In this document: in pieces, positions 15,158-22,734 of the stretch
Numbering within the stretch: the first letter of the stretch is position 1
How the letters are laid out: every line of letters starts with the position of its first letter
Source: Acidimicrobiia bacterium
GTDB lineage: Bacteria > Actinomycetota > Acidimicrobiia > Acidimicrobiales > Bin134
Direction of reading: 5' to 3'
NCBI GenBank assembly: GCA_022827405.1
Contig: JAJDTA010000133.1
Location: 1-36,058 of the forward strand
Length of the DNA stretch: 36,058 bases
Notes under the pieces: generated by a model
Told to the model about the DNA's origin: nothing
Database searches by the model: none
The model's input: the letters and a program-made list of their open reading frames with translations, nothing else
Program-made: the position numbers and the translations under genes

Positions 15158-17917
15158 GTGTCCAATGCCCTCGTTATCGTCGAGTCTCCGGCCAAGGCCA
15201 AGACCATCGCGGGCTATTTGGGAAGCGGATACGTAGTTGAATCCTCCATCGGGCACATCCGCGACCTGCCCAGCAATGCCAGCGAAGTGCCCGAGGCGTA
15301 TAGGGGCGAGTCGTGGTCTCGGCTGGGAATCGACGTAGACAACGACTTCAAACCGCTGTATGTGGTGCCCTCCGACAAGAAGGCTCAGATTCGCAAGTTG
15401 AAGCAGCTGCTCAAGGAGGCCGACGAGCTGTACCTCGCCACCGACGAAGACCGCGAGGGAGAGGCCATCGCCTGGCACCTGCTCGAAGTCCTCTCACCGA
15501 AGGCCGCCGTCAGCGTTAAGCGGATGGTGTTCCACGAGATCACCCCGTCGGCCATACGGTCGGCCATAGAATCGCCCCGGGACCTGGACCGCCGGTTGGT
15601 GGACGCCCAAGAGGCCCGGCGGCTGCTAGACCGCCTGTACGGCTACGAGGTGTCCCCCGTGCTGTGGAAGAAGGTGCTGCCCCGCCTCTCGGCCGGCCGA
15701 GTGCAGAGCGTGGCCACCCGCATCGTGGTCGAGCGCGAGCGCGAGCGCATGGCCTTCACCGCGGCCGACTACTGGAGCTTGAGCGCGGTTTTCCGGGTAC
15801 AAGGCGACCTCGATCCCGGCGAGCCCTCAACCTTCGGCGCATCGCTCGCCGCAGTGGACGGGGCCAAGGTGGCTGTGGGCAAGGACTTTGCCAGCGACGG
15901 CCAACTCCGCAGCTCCGATGCCTTTCACCTCGACGAGGAGGCGGCCCAAGCTCTGGCCCGAGGCTTGGCCGACGCCGAGATCAGCGTCCGGGGCGTCGAG
16001 GTCAAGCCCTACCGCCGCCGGCCGGCGGCCCCGTTCATGACCTCCACCTTCCAGCAGGAGGCCGGTCGCAAGCTGCGCCTGTCGGCGGCCATGGCCATGA
16101 GAGGGGCCCAGTCGCTGTACGAGAAGGGCTACATCACCTATATGCGCACCGACAGCACCACCTTGTCGGACGCCGCCTTGCGGGCCGCTCGCGCCGCGGT
16201 ATCCGAGCGCTTCGGCGCCTCCTACTTGCCCGACGAGCCTCGCCGATACGCCAAGAAGGTCAAGAACGCACAGGAGGCCCACGAGGCCATCCGTCCGTCG
16301 GGCGACCAATTCCGCTCTCCTGAGGACGTGAGGGCTGAAGTGCCCCAGATGGAGGCCCAGGTCTACGAGCTGATATGGCAGCGAACTGTGGCCTCGCAGA
16401 TGACCGACACGGTGGGCGAGACCGTCCATGTCGACCTCGGCGGGACAACCGACGACGGGCGGGACGCCGCCTTTTCCGCCGCGGGCACGGTGATTACCCA
16501 CGAGGGCTTCCGCCGGGTGTACACCGAGGGCACCGACGAGGAGGCCGACCAGGAAGAGGCAGAGCGTCGCATGCCGTCGCTGGCCGCCGGAGACCCGCTT
16601 TCCATCGAAGAGCTGTCTCCCTCCGGCCACTCCACCCAGCCCCCGGCCCGCTATACCGAGGCATCGCTGGTGCGGAGGCTGGAGGAGGTGGGCGTCGGTC
16701 GGCCATCAACCTATGCCGCCATCATGAACACCATCGTCGACCGGGGCTATGTGTGGAAGAAGGGGACTGCCCTCGTTCCGTCGTTTACGGCGTTCTCGGT
16801 GGTCACCCTGTTGGAGCAGCACTTCCCCAACCTGGTGGACTACGCCTTCACCGCACGGATGGAGGACGACCTCGACGGCATTGCCTCCGGCGACCGGGAG
16901 TCCATCCCCTGGTTGAGCCGGTTCTATTTCGGTCCGGCTGAGGGCGAGCCTGACGACGCCTCCGCCCACGGCGTTGCCAAGTACGGGTTGCGCACCGCGG
17001 TGTCTGATCGCCTGGGCGACATCGACGCCCGGGCGGTGAACTCCATTCCCCTCGGCGCGGACGAGAACGGCGAGCCGGTGGTGGTCAGGGTCGGGCGCTA
17101 TGGACCCTATGTGCAACGCGGCGAAGACCGGGCCAGCCTTCCCGACGACCTGCCCCCCGACGAGCTGACCTTGGATCGGGCGCTGGATTACATCGCGGCG
17201 CCCTCGGGAGACCGCACGCTGGGCGACGACCCCGAAACCGGACTGCCGGTAGTGGTTCGCTCCGGTCGTTTCGGCCCCTATGTCCAGATTGGAGAGGAAG
17301 CCGACAACGACGGGGAAAAGCCCAAGCGGGCGTCTCTGCTGGCCGACATGCAGCCTGACACGATCACGCTCGACGACGCTCTCAAGGTGCTGTCGCTGCC
17401 CCGGGTGGTGGGCACCGATCCTGCCGACGACACCGAGGTTGTGGTCCAAAACGGGCGCTATGGCCCCTACGTCACCAAAGGCAAGGAGAACCGGAGCCTC
17501 GAATCCGAAGATCAGCTGTTCACCATCACCTTGGAGCAGTGCCTGGAGCTGCTGGCCCAACCCCGGCGCCGACGGGGCCAAACGGCCAAGCCGCCCCTTC
17601 GGGACCTGGGCCTCGACCCGGCCACCGAAAAGCCGATGCTGGTCAAAGACGGCCGATATGGCCCCTATGTGACCGACGGCGACGTGAACGCTTCGCTGGG
17701 CAAAGCCGACTCGGTGGAGACCTTGACCGTTGAGCGGGCATCGGAACTGCTCCAGAGACGGCGCGACAAGATCGCTGCTGGCGGTGGCAAACCCCCAGCT
17801 CGGCGGAAGTCCACGGCCAAGAAGAAGACCGCGGCCAAATCAGGGGCGGCCAAGAAGAAGACCGCGGCAAAATCAGGGGCGGCAAAGAAAAAGCCGTCGC
17901 CTGGGTCGGAATCGTAA
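15158..17917 (+). CDS. topA: Type I DNA topoisomerase TopA
   Basis: A 919-aa type IA topoisomerase that relaxes negative supercoils. The N-terminal TOPRIM domain begins ALVIVESPAKAKTI and has the acidic triad TDEDREGEA near 94-103. The catalytic tyrosine is Tyr328 in ITYMRTDST. Instead of zinc fingers, the C-terminus has four GRYGPYV-type repeats near residues 642, 700, 762 and 828. It ends in a Lys/Ala-rich tail with two copies of an 11-aa repeat, the actinobacterial arrangement in which basic tails aid DNA binding and processivity. It starts at GTG 15158 behind a clear promoter. topA with tmk and holB close downstream is a conserved actinobacterial grouping. Confidence 0.97.
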   Translation: MSNALVIVESPAKAKTIAGYLGSGYVVESSIGHIRDLPSNASEVPEAYRGESWSRLGIDVDNDFKPLYVVPSDKKAQIRKLKQLLKEADELYLATDEDREGEAIAWHLLEVLSPKAAVSVKRMVFHEITPSAIRSAIESPRDLDRRLVDAQEARRLLDRLYGYEVSPVLWKKVLPRLSAGRVQSVATRIVVERERERMAFTAADYWSLSAVFRVQGDLDPGEPSTFGASLAAVDGAKVAVGKDFASDGQLRSSDAFHLDEEAAQALARGLADAEISVRGVEVKPYRRRPAAPFMTSTFQQEAGRKLRLSAAMAMRGAQSLYEKGYITYMRTDSTTLSDAALRAARAAVSERFGASYLPDEPRRYAKKVKNAQEAHEAIRPSGDQFRSPEDVRAEVPQMEAQVYELIWQRTVASQMTDTVGETVHVDLGGTTDDGRDAAFSAAGTVITHEGFRRVYTEGTDEEADQEEAERRMPSLAAGDPLSIEELSPSGHSTQPPARYTEASLVRRLEEVGVGRPSTYAAIMNTIVDRGYVWKKGTALVPSFTAFSVVTLLEQHFPNLVDYAFTARMEDDLDGIASGDRESIPWLSRFYFGPAEGEPDDASAHGVAKYGLRTAVSDRLGDIDARAVNSIPLGADENGEPVVVRVGRYGPYVQRGEDRASLPDDLPPDELTLDRALDYIAAPSGDRTLGDDPETGLPVVVRSGRFGPYVQIGEEADNDGEKPKRASLLADMQPDTITLDDALKVLSLPRVVGTDPADDTEVVVQNGRYGPYVTKGKENRSLESEDQLFTITLEQCLELLAQPRRRRGQTAKPPLRDLGLDPATEKPMLVKDGRYGPYVTDGDVNASLGKADSVETLTVERASELLQRRRDKIAAGGGKPPARRKSTAKKKTAAKSGAAKKKTAAKSGAAKKKPSPGSES
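17819..17884 (+). repeat. 33-bp tandem repeat in the topA tail
   Basis: Two consecutive 33-bp units begin at 17819 and 17852, each starting AAGAAGAAGACCGCGG and encoding KKKTAAKSGAA. A third, partial unit follows. The copies differ by single bases. The repeat lies in the basic tail and could vary in copy number between strains. Confidence 0.85.
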
Positions 17918-17954
17918 GCCAGTAGCTACCCTGAGCGGGTGGAGGCGGCCCGGC

Positions 17955-19325
17955 ATGGCTTTTGACGAGTCCTCTGCGGTTGCGTCTACTCGAGTTGACC
18001 GGATTTTCGGCAGCGCCCAGTACTTCAGGCTGTGGATTGCCCAGATCTTCTCCTCCGGCGGCGACTGGCTGGCCCTTTTCGCCATCCTCATCACCGCCAA
18101 CCGCGTCGGCGGCGGCACCCCGGAGGCCTCGGTGGCCTATGTGATGATCGCCCGCTTCCTGCCCGGTCTCATCTTCGGCTCGGCCGCCGGAGTTCTGGTA
18201 GACCGATGGGACCGCAAACGGACGATGGTGGTGTGCGATCTGGGCCGGGCCGCCACTTTGCTCTGGCTGCCGTTTGTGGACTTCGTCTGGCAGCTCGTGC
18301 TGGCCTCGCTGATCCTGGAGGGATTCGCCCTGCTGTGGGCCCCGGCCAAAGAGGCCTCGGTACCCAATCTGGTGCCCCGGGAGAAGCTGACCGCAGTCAA
18401 CTCCCTCTCCCTGGTTGCCGCCTATGGCACGTTCCCGATTGCCGCGGGCATCTTCATCGGCCTCGCTGATTTGGCCAACGTCATCGATGACATCGGCGCC
18501 GTCGATTTTCTGCGCATTGACACAGAGTCGATTGCGTTCTACCTCGATGCCGCGTCATTCGCGGCGGCCGCGGCGATTATCTCTCGACTCGCCCTGCCCC
18601 GGGGCCCTCAGTCAACCGGTGCTCAGCCCGACGACTCAACCCGGCTGTGGGCTCCCGAACAGGTCTTTCAAGACTTGCGGGAAGGCTGGAGCTTCATCTT
18701 CGTGAACCCCACCGTTCGAACGGTGAACGTTGCTCTCGCGGTGGGGTTGATCGGCGGGGGAATGATCATTCCCTTGGGTCCCGTGTTCGCCGAAGACGTG
18801 CTCAACGTGGATGGTGGTGACGGGTTCCTTACCTTTATGGTGGCTCTGGGAATCGGCGTGGCTCTGGGAATTGCCGGGTTGGCCGCGGGTCAGAGCAAGT
18901 TGCACAAAGAGCGGGTCTTCGTGGCCGCGGTATTCGGGGCCGGCATCTGCCTCTTCGTTGCTACATCGATGTGGACGCTGCTCGGGGCAGCCCTGCTTGT
19001 GGGCGGGCTCGGCGTGTGCGCGGGGACGGTCTACGTCTTGGGGATCACCCTCCTCCAGGAGAACGCCACCGAGGAGCTGCGAGCTCGGGTCTTTGCCGGG
19101 CTGTTCACGCTGGTGCGGTCGTCGGTGATGCTCGCGCTGCTTCTCGGCCCCGCGCTGGCCCTGTTCCTGAACGGGCTGTCGGACAAGTTCTTCGACAAGG
19201 ATGTGAACATTCTCGGCTTTGACGTGATCATCCCCGGCGTCCGCCTCACGTTGTGGCTGGCCGCACTCATCATGGTGGCTGCTGGATTCTTGACCCTGGT
19301 ATCCAGGCGAGGGGCCAAGTCATGA
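17955..19325 (+). CDS. MFS transporter coupled to tmk
   Basis: A 456-aa major facilitator protein of the EntS/MFS_3-like group. The first helix begins FRLWIAQIFSSGGDWLALFA and motif A appears as AAGVLVDRWDRKRTMV; about twelve hydrophobic segments are evident. The ATG at 17955 has GGAGG 9 nt upstream and a TACCCT box further up; starts farther upstream would lie inside topA in another frame. Its stop overlaps the ATG of tmk by 4 bp (19322-19325). In Streptomyces the equivalent locus encodes a membrane protein fused to the thymidylate kinase, so this looks like the unfused form. Substrate unknown. Confidence 0.85.
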   Translation: MAFDESSAVASTRVDRIFGSAQYFRLWIAQIFSSGGDWLALFAILITANRVGGGTPEASVAYVMIARFLPGLIFGSAAGVLVDRWDRKRTMVVCDLGRAATLLWLPFVDFVWQLVLASLILEGFALLWAPAKEASVPNLVPREKLTAVNSLSLVAAYGTFPIAAGIFIGLADLANVIDDIGAVDFLRIDTESIAFYLDAASFAAAAAIISRLALPRGPQSTGAQPDDSTRLWAPEQVFQDLREGWSFIFVNPTVRTVNVALAVGLIGGGMIIPLGPVFAEDVLNVDGGDGFLTFMVALGIGVALGIAGLAAGQSKLHKERVFVAAVFGAGICLFVATSMWTLLGAALLVGGLGVCAGTVYVLGITLLQENATEELRARVFAGLFTLVRSSVMLALLLGPALALFLNGLSDKFFDKDVNILGFDVIIPGVRLTLWLAALIMVAAGFLTLVSRRGAKS

Positions 19326-19924
19326 CCGGCCGCCTGATTGCCTTCGAAGGCGGCGAGGCCGTGGGCAAGAGCACGCAGGCCAAGCTGCTGGCTGAGCGGC
19401 TGGGGGCCAAGCTCACATTCGAACCCGGCGCCACTGATTCAGGGGCACAGATTCGCTCGCTGGTGTTGGATTCGCCCGAGCTGGCGCTGTCGTCCCATGC
19501 CGAGGCCCTGCTGATGGCCGCCGACCGGGCCCAGCACGTCGCCGAGGTGATCCGCCCTGCTTTGGACGCGGGGATTCATGTGGTCACCGACCGGTTCATC
19601 GGGTCATCGCTGGCCTATCAGGGCTTCGGACGCCACTTGGGGGTGGACGATGTCCTGACCCTGTCGCTTTTTGCCACCGGCGGCCTCCAAAGCGACCTGA
19701 ACGTGCTGCTGGTGGTGTCCGAGGAGGTGGCCCGGTCCCGTCGGTCATCGCCCGGCGACCGAATCGAAGCCGAGGATGCCGATTTCCACCAGCGGGTGCT
19801 CGACGGGTTCCGGACCCTGGCCGAGCAGAACCCCGACCAGTGGGTGGTAGTCGACGGGAGTGGCCCGGTCGGCGAAGTAGCTGAGGCGGTGTACGCCGCG
19901 GTTCGGGATCGACTCGGTGTCTGA
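19322..19924 (+). CDS. tmk: Thymidylate kinase
   Basis: A 200-aa dTMP kinase that phosphorylates dTMP to dTDP for DNA synthesis. The P-loop GGEAVGKST has Lys16; the DR motif VVTDRFIGSSLAYQG is near 95-110; the LID region SRRSSPGDRIEAED with its Arg residues is near 140-153. The usual E. coli P-loop basic residue is replaced (GEAVGKS), with basic residues in the LID instead, so it is type II-like. The ATG at 19322 overlaps the MFS stop and is chosen over an upstream in-frame start at 19253 that would remove the normal TGRLIAFEGG beginning. It overlaps holB by 8 bp at the 3' end. Confidence 0.95.
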   Translation: MTGRLIAFEGGEAVGKSTQAKLLAERLGAKLTFEPGATDSGAQIRSLVLDSPELALSSHAEALLMAADRAQHVAEVIRPALDAGIHVVTDRFIGSSLAYQGFGRHLGVDDVLTLSLFATGGLQSDLNVLLVVSEEVARSRRSSPGDRIEAEDADFHQRVLDGFRTLAEQNPDQWVVVDGSGPVGEVAEAVYAAVRDRLGV

Positions 19925-21017
19925 CCTGCTGAGCCAGGACGAGCGGCACTCCGATTCGCCGGGCGACTCGCTGCCCGGTATCGACGATGCCGTTGACGAC
20001 GTCTGGGCTGCCTTGGAAGGACAGCCCCGGGTAGCCGAGCTCTTGGCCTCAGCCGCGGCCCAGCCGGTGCACGCCTATCTGTTCTGCGGCCCGCGGGGTA
20101 CCGGCAAGCGCACCGCCGCCTTGGCCTTTGCCGCCGCGTTGATCGGAGACGATTCCCGAAGCCGTCGCTTGGCTTTGGCCGGTCGCCACCCTGACGTGGC
20201 CATCCACGAGCCCGAGGGCCGGACTCTGAGGGTGGCTGAGGCCGACGAGATCATCTTCGAGGCGTCCCGCAGCCCGGTGGAAGGCCGCCTCAAGGTGATT
20301 GTCTGCGACCGGTTCCAAACCGCCGAGCCCGAAGCCGTGGCCAGTCTGCTCAAGACCATCGAAGAGCCGCCCCCCACCGCGGTCATCGTGCTGCTGAGCG
20401 AGGAGATCCCCCCCGATCACACCACCGTGGCCTCCCGCTGCGTCATCGTGGAGTTCGACCCGGTGCCCGACGACGATGTGCGCCGCATTCTCGAGCGCGA
20501 GGGGGTGAGCTCCGAGGGCCTGGACGACATCGTGGCCGCCGCGGCTGGCGACGTGAGTCGGGCTCGGCTGTTGGCCACCGACGAAGGCCTCGGTGCCCGC
20601 CGCCAGGCATGGGCCGCGGCGCCATCTCGGCTAGACGGCACCGGTGCCACGGTGTCGGCCCTGGTCGACGAATTGCGATCGCTCATCGACGAAGCCCAAG
20701 CCCCCTTGACTGCTCGCCAGCAGGCCGAGTCCGAAGACCTGGCCCGAATCGAAGCCGACGTGGGCGCCCAAGCCCGACTGCGCCGGGAAATGGACGCCCG
20801 CCACCGCCGAGAACAGCGCCTCCTGCGAGCCGACGAACTCCGCTTCGGCCTAGCTACCCTGGCCGCCTTCTACCGCAAACAAATGGCCGACGGGCACCAC
20901 GCCCCCGAGGCCGTCGCCGCCATAACCCGCATCCGCGAAACCCACGCCTGCCTGGTGAGAAACCCCAACGAACCCCTCCTCCTCCAGTCCCTTTTCCTCT
21001 CTCTCCCCCGCCAATAG
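19917..21017 (+). CDS. holB: DNA polymerase III delta' subunit (clamp loader)
   Basis: A 366-aa AAA+ protein of the replicative clamp loader. Walker A is CGPRGTGKRTA with Lys64. The Walker B-like segment is RLKVIVCDRFQTAEPEA, followed by LLKTIEEPP, and the SRC motif (VASRCVIVEF) follows, as in DnaX/HolB proteins. The cysteine cluster seen in many bacterial delta' proteins is not apparent between Walker A and B, as is common in actinobacteria. GTG at 19917 overlaps the end of tmk by 8 bp, indicating coupled translation. The topA-tmk-holB order is conserved in Actinobacteria. A tRNA gene begins 21 bp downstream. Confidence 0.9.
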   Translation: MSDLLSQDERHSDSPGDSLPGIDDAVDDVWAALEGQPRVAELLASAAAQPVHAYLFCGPRGTGKRTAALAFAAALIGDDSRSRRLALAGRHPDVAIHEPEGRTLRVAEADEIIFEASRSPVEGRLKVIVCDRFQTAEPEAVASLLKTIEEPPPTAVIVLLSEEIPPDHTTVASRCVIVEFDPVPDDDVRRILEREGVSSEGLDDIVAAAAGDVSRARLLATDEGLGARRQAWAAAPSRLDGTGATVSALVDELRSLIDEAQAPLTARQQAESEDLARIEADVGAQARLRREMDARHRREQRLLRADELRFGLATLAAFYRKQMADGHHAPEAVAAITRIRETHACLVRNPNEPLLLQSLFLSLPRQ

Positions 21018-21038
21018 GGCTGGTAGCCTGACCCCTGC

Positions 21039-21111
21039 GCCCGAGTAGCTCAGTCGGTAGAGCAATTCATTCGTAATGAATAGGTCAGGAGTTCGATTCT
21101 CCTCTCGGGCT
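21039..21111 (+). tRNA. tRNA-Thr (anticodon CGU)
   Basis: A complete cloverleaf of 73 nt. The acceptor stem GCCCGAG (21039-21045) pairs with CTCGGGC (21104-21110), with discriminator T at 21111. The D arm GCTC/GAGC is at 21048-21063. The anticodon stem ATTCA/TGAAT closes the loop TTCGTAA, whose anticodon CGT (21072-21074) reads ACG threonine codons. The T arm AGGAG-TTCGATT-CTCCT is at 21087-21103. The CCA end is not encoded. Confidence 0.97.
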
Positions 21112-21185
21112 CTGCGGGGCACGTCATCGGTGCAGACGGGAGGCCCGACTTGCCCGACTCAGGATCGCCCTGAATCAGTGGCTGG

Positions 21186-21191
21186 TACTGT
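21186..21191 (+). promoter_or_regulatory. -10 box of a leaderless transcript (ech)
   Basis: TACTGT at 21186-21191 lies 8 nt before the ATG at 21200. There is no Shine-Dalgarno. It supports 21200 as the true start of the enoyl-CoA hydratase, in the frame that is later shifted. Confidence 0.45.
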
Positions 21192-21199
21192 CTCCCGCT

Positions 21200-22017
21200 A
21201 TGTCTTCCACAGACGATTTCGTGCTAATCGACCACCCCCCCGGCCCGACATCGCGCTGGTCACGCTGAACCGGCCCGAGCGCATGAACGCCATGGCCTTC
21301 GATGTGATGGTGCCCCTCGCTGATGCCCTGCGGGCCGTCAACAACGACAACGACATTCGGGCGGTTGTGGTCACCGGTGCCGGCCACGGCTTTTGTTCCG
21401 GCGCTGACCTGGTGAGCGCGGGCCGGGTGCCTTACATCGATGGTCTCACTCCTTCAACGATCGCCCACCGGGCCGCCGACCGTCTCCACGAGGTCATCGA
21501 ATTGATAGGCGACCTGCACCAGCCGGTGATTGCTGCCATCAACGGCGCGGCCATCGGCGGGGGGATGTGCCTCGCTCTGGCCTGCGACATACGCATTGCG
21601 TCCACCGAGGCCTACTTCCGTGCTGCTGGCATCAACAACGGCCTCACTGCGGCCGAGCTGGGCCTCAGTTTCACGTTGCCCAGGGCGATCGGTTCGTCGC
21701 GTGCCTTTGAGATAATGCTCACCGGAAGAGACGTCGATGCCGATGAAGCGGCCCGCATCGGCCTCGTGAGCGAGACGGTGCCGCCGGCCGACCTGTTGGA
21801 GCGTTGCTACGAGATCGGCACCGGCATCGCCGCCTTCAGCCGTCCCGGCACCGAGCTAACCAAGCGAATGCTCTGGGCCGGCCTGGAGGCGTCCAGCTAC
21901 GCGGCCCACATGCGCTCGGAGATGAACGCACAGCTGCTGGTGCGAATGACCACCCGCAACTTCGAAGAAGCCGTTTTGGCCCGTTCCGAGAATCGCCCAC
22001 CGGTCTTCGAGGACTGA
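21200..22017 (+). pseudogene. EchA12-like enoyl-CoA hydratase, frame broken in a C7 run
   Basis: From ATG 21200 the reading begins MSSTDDFVLIDHPP and then leaves frame at the C run 21235-21241. From there another frame gives PDIALVTLNRPERMNAMAFDVM and an intact crotonase to 22017. The body matches mycobacterial EchA12: oxyanion-hole segment GHGFCSGAD, GAAIGGGMCLALACDIRIAS, and the ending RPPVFED. EchA12 also begins with a VLVEHPRPEIAL-like stretch, so the two frames belong to one gene. Adding one C or removing two restores it (about 272 aa); removing two gives the closer match (HPRP). An in-frame GTG at 21178 could give an uninterrupted but odd N-terminus (FHRRFRANRPPP). The family hydrates enoyl-CoA thioesters. 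It may be a sequence error, a mutation or a slippage switch. Confidence 0.8.
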
Positions 22018-22058
22018 CCCCCACAACGCGCCGCCTTTTGCTGGTCGTTCCGGAATTC

Positions 22059-22080
22059 AGGATGAATCGCAGATTCACCT
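22059..22080 (+). terminator. Possible hairpin downstream of ech
   Basis: TGAATC-GCA-GATTCA (22063-22077), extended by AGG/CCT with one bulged A, forms a 9-bp stem. It lies 42 bp after the ech stop and before the antitoxin promoter. No U tract follows, so termination is uncertain. Confidence 0.25.
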
Positions 22081-22105
22081 GCATCGACGGCACCCGTCAA
22101 TATTG

Positions 22106-22134
22106 TTGTTCCCCAATTGGGGAACAGATAGGCT
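22106..22134 (+). promoter_or_regulatory. Promoter of the relB-yafQ operon
   Basis: TTGTTC (22106-22111) and TAGGCT (22129-22134) are separated by 17 bp and fit a -35/-10 pair. AGGAGG (22141-22146) then lies 7 nt before the GTG of the antitoxin at 22154. The spacer is filled by a perfect palindrome. Confidence 0.55.
22107..22126. promoter_or_regulatory. Perfect 20-bp palindrome, likely antitoxin operator
   Basis: TGTTCCCCAATTGGGGAACA is a perfect 20-bp inverted repeat overlapping the -35 and filling most of the spacer of the toxin-antitoxin promoter. RelB/DinJ antitoxins are ribbon-helix-helix dimers that autoregulate by binding such palindromes, so this is the probable operator. Binding is inferred, not shown. 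Confidence 0.65.
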
Positions 22135-22153
22135 CGAGACAGGAGGTGCAGTT

Positions 22154-22408
22154 GTGGCTAAGACCGAGATGATTCGGGCCCGAGTGGAACCGGAGTTGAA
22201 GCGCGAGGTTGAGGAGGTGCTTGGTGAGCTAGGCATGTCCGCAACAGAGGCCATCACCTTGTTCTACACGCAGGTGGCCATGCAGCGGGGGCTGCCGTTT
22301 GACGTGAGACTTCCCAACGCCGAAACCGTCGAGGCTCTTCAGCAGGCCCAAGACGGGACCGATCTTGTGGAGTACCTGACGCTAGAGGATCTCAAGGCCA
22401 AGGCGTAG
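22154..22408 (+). CDS. RelB/DinJ-family antitoxin
   Basis: An 84-aa antitoxin. The N-terminal ribbon-helix-helix begins AKTEMIRARVEPELKREVE and contains LGMSATEAITLFYTQV, the RelB/DinJ signature; the acidic C-terminal part (DGTDLVEYLTLEDL) would wrap the toxin. The GTG at 22154 is chosen because AGGAGG lies 7 nt upstream; an earlier in-frame start would begin inside the palindromic operator. A toxin gene begins 6 bp after the stop but is interrupted, so the antitoxin may now stand without an active partner. It could still repress its own promoter or neutralise related toxins elsewhere. Confidence 0.88.
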   Translation: MAKTEMIRARVEPELKREVEEVLGELGMSATEAITLFYTQVAMQRGLPFDVRLPNAETVEALQQAQDGTDLVEYLTLEDLKAKA

Positions 22409-22414
22409 ACGCCG

Positions 22415-22681
22415 GTGCGCCTGCTTACAACAACCCGCTTCGAAAGAGACCTCAAGCGGGCCAGCAGGCGAGGCAAGGACCTAGACAGGCTTTGGGCCGT
22501 TGTCCAGACACTTCAATCGGGTCAAGATCTCCATATCCGCTACCGACCCCATCGCCTTTCCGGCCAGTGGTCGTCACATTGAGAATGCCACATCGAACCG
22601 GATTGGCTGCTGATCTGGGGATACCGAGACGATGCGCTGGTGTTGGTGAGAACCGGAACGCACGCAGATTTGTTTGGGTAG
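22415..22681 (+). pseudogene. YafQ/RelE-type mRNA interferase with premature stop
   Basis: GTG 22415 opens a toxin of 88 codons interrupted by TGA at 22580-22582 (codon 56). Before the stop comes TTRFERDLKRASRRGKD and then PHRLSGQWSSH. After it, in the same frame, come ECHIEPDWLLIWGY and LVRTGTHADLFG, then TAG at 22679. E. coli YafQ reads GYRDAHVEPDW at the same place, so the stop replaces the conserved arginine before the catalytic segment (CGA to TGA, one transition). The truncated product would retain His46 (YafQ His50) but lose the equivalents of His63, Asp67 and His87, and should be inactive. The rest is well conserved, so the damage looks recent, or is a base-call error. Both halves are short, so the gene is easily overlooked. 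Confidence 0.85.
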
Positions 22682-22734
22682 AGGAGTAGAAGATCCTCGG
22701 AACTTCCATTCAGGACACTAAGGGTCGAAGTCGG

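Noticed and set aside
21076-21199. Enoyl-CoA hydratase starting at 21076
   Set aside because: This start lies inside the tRNA-Thr gene. The family N-terminus is found at 21200 in another frame across a C run.
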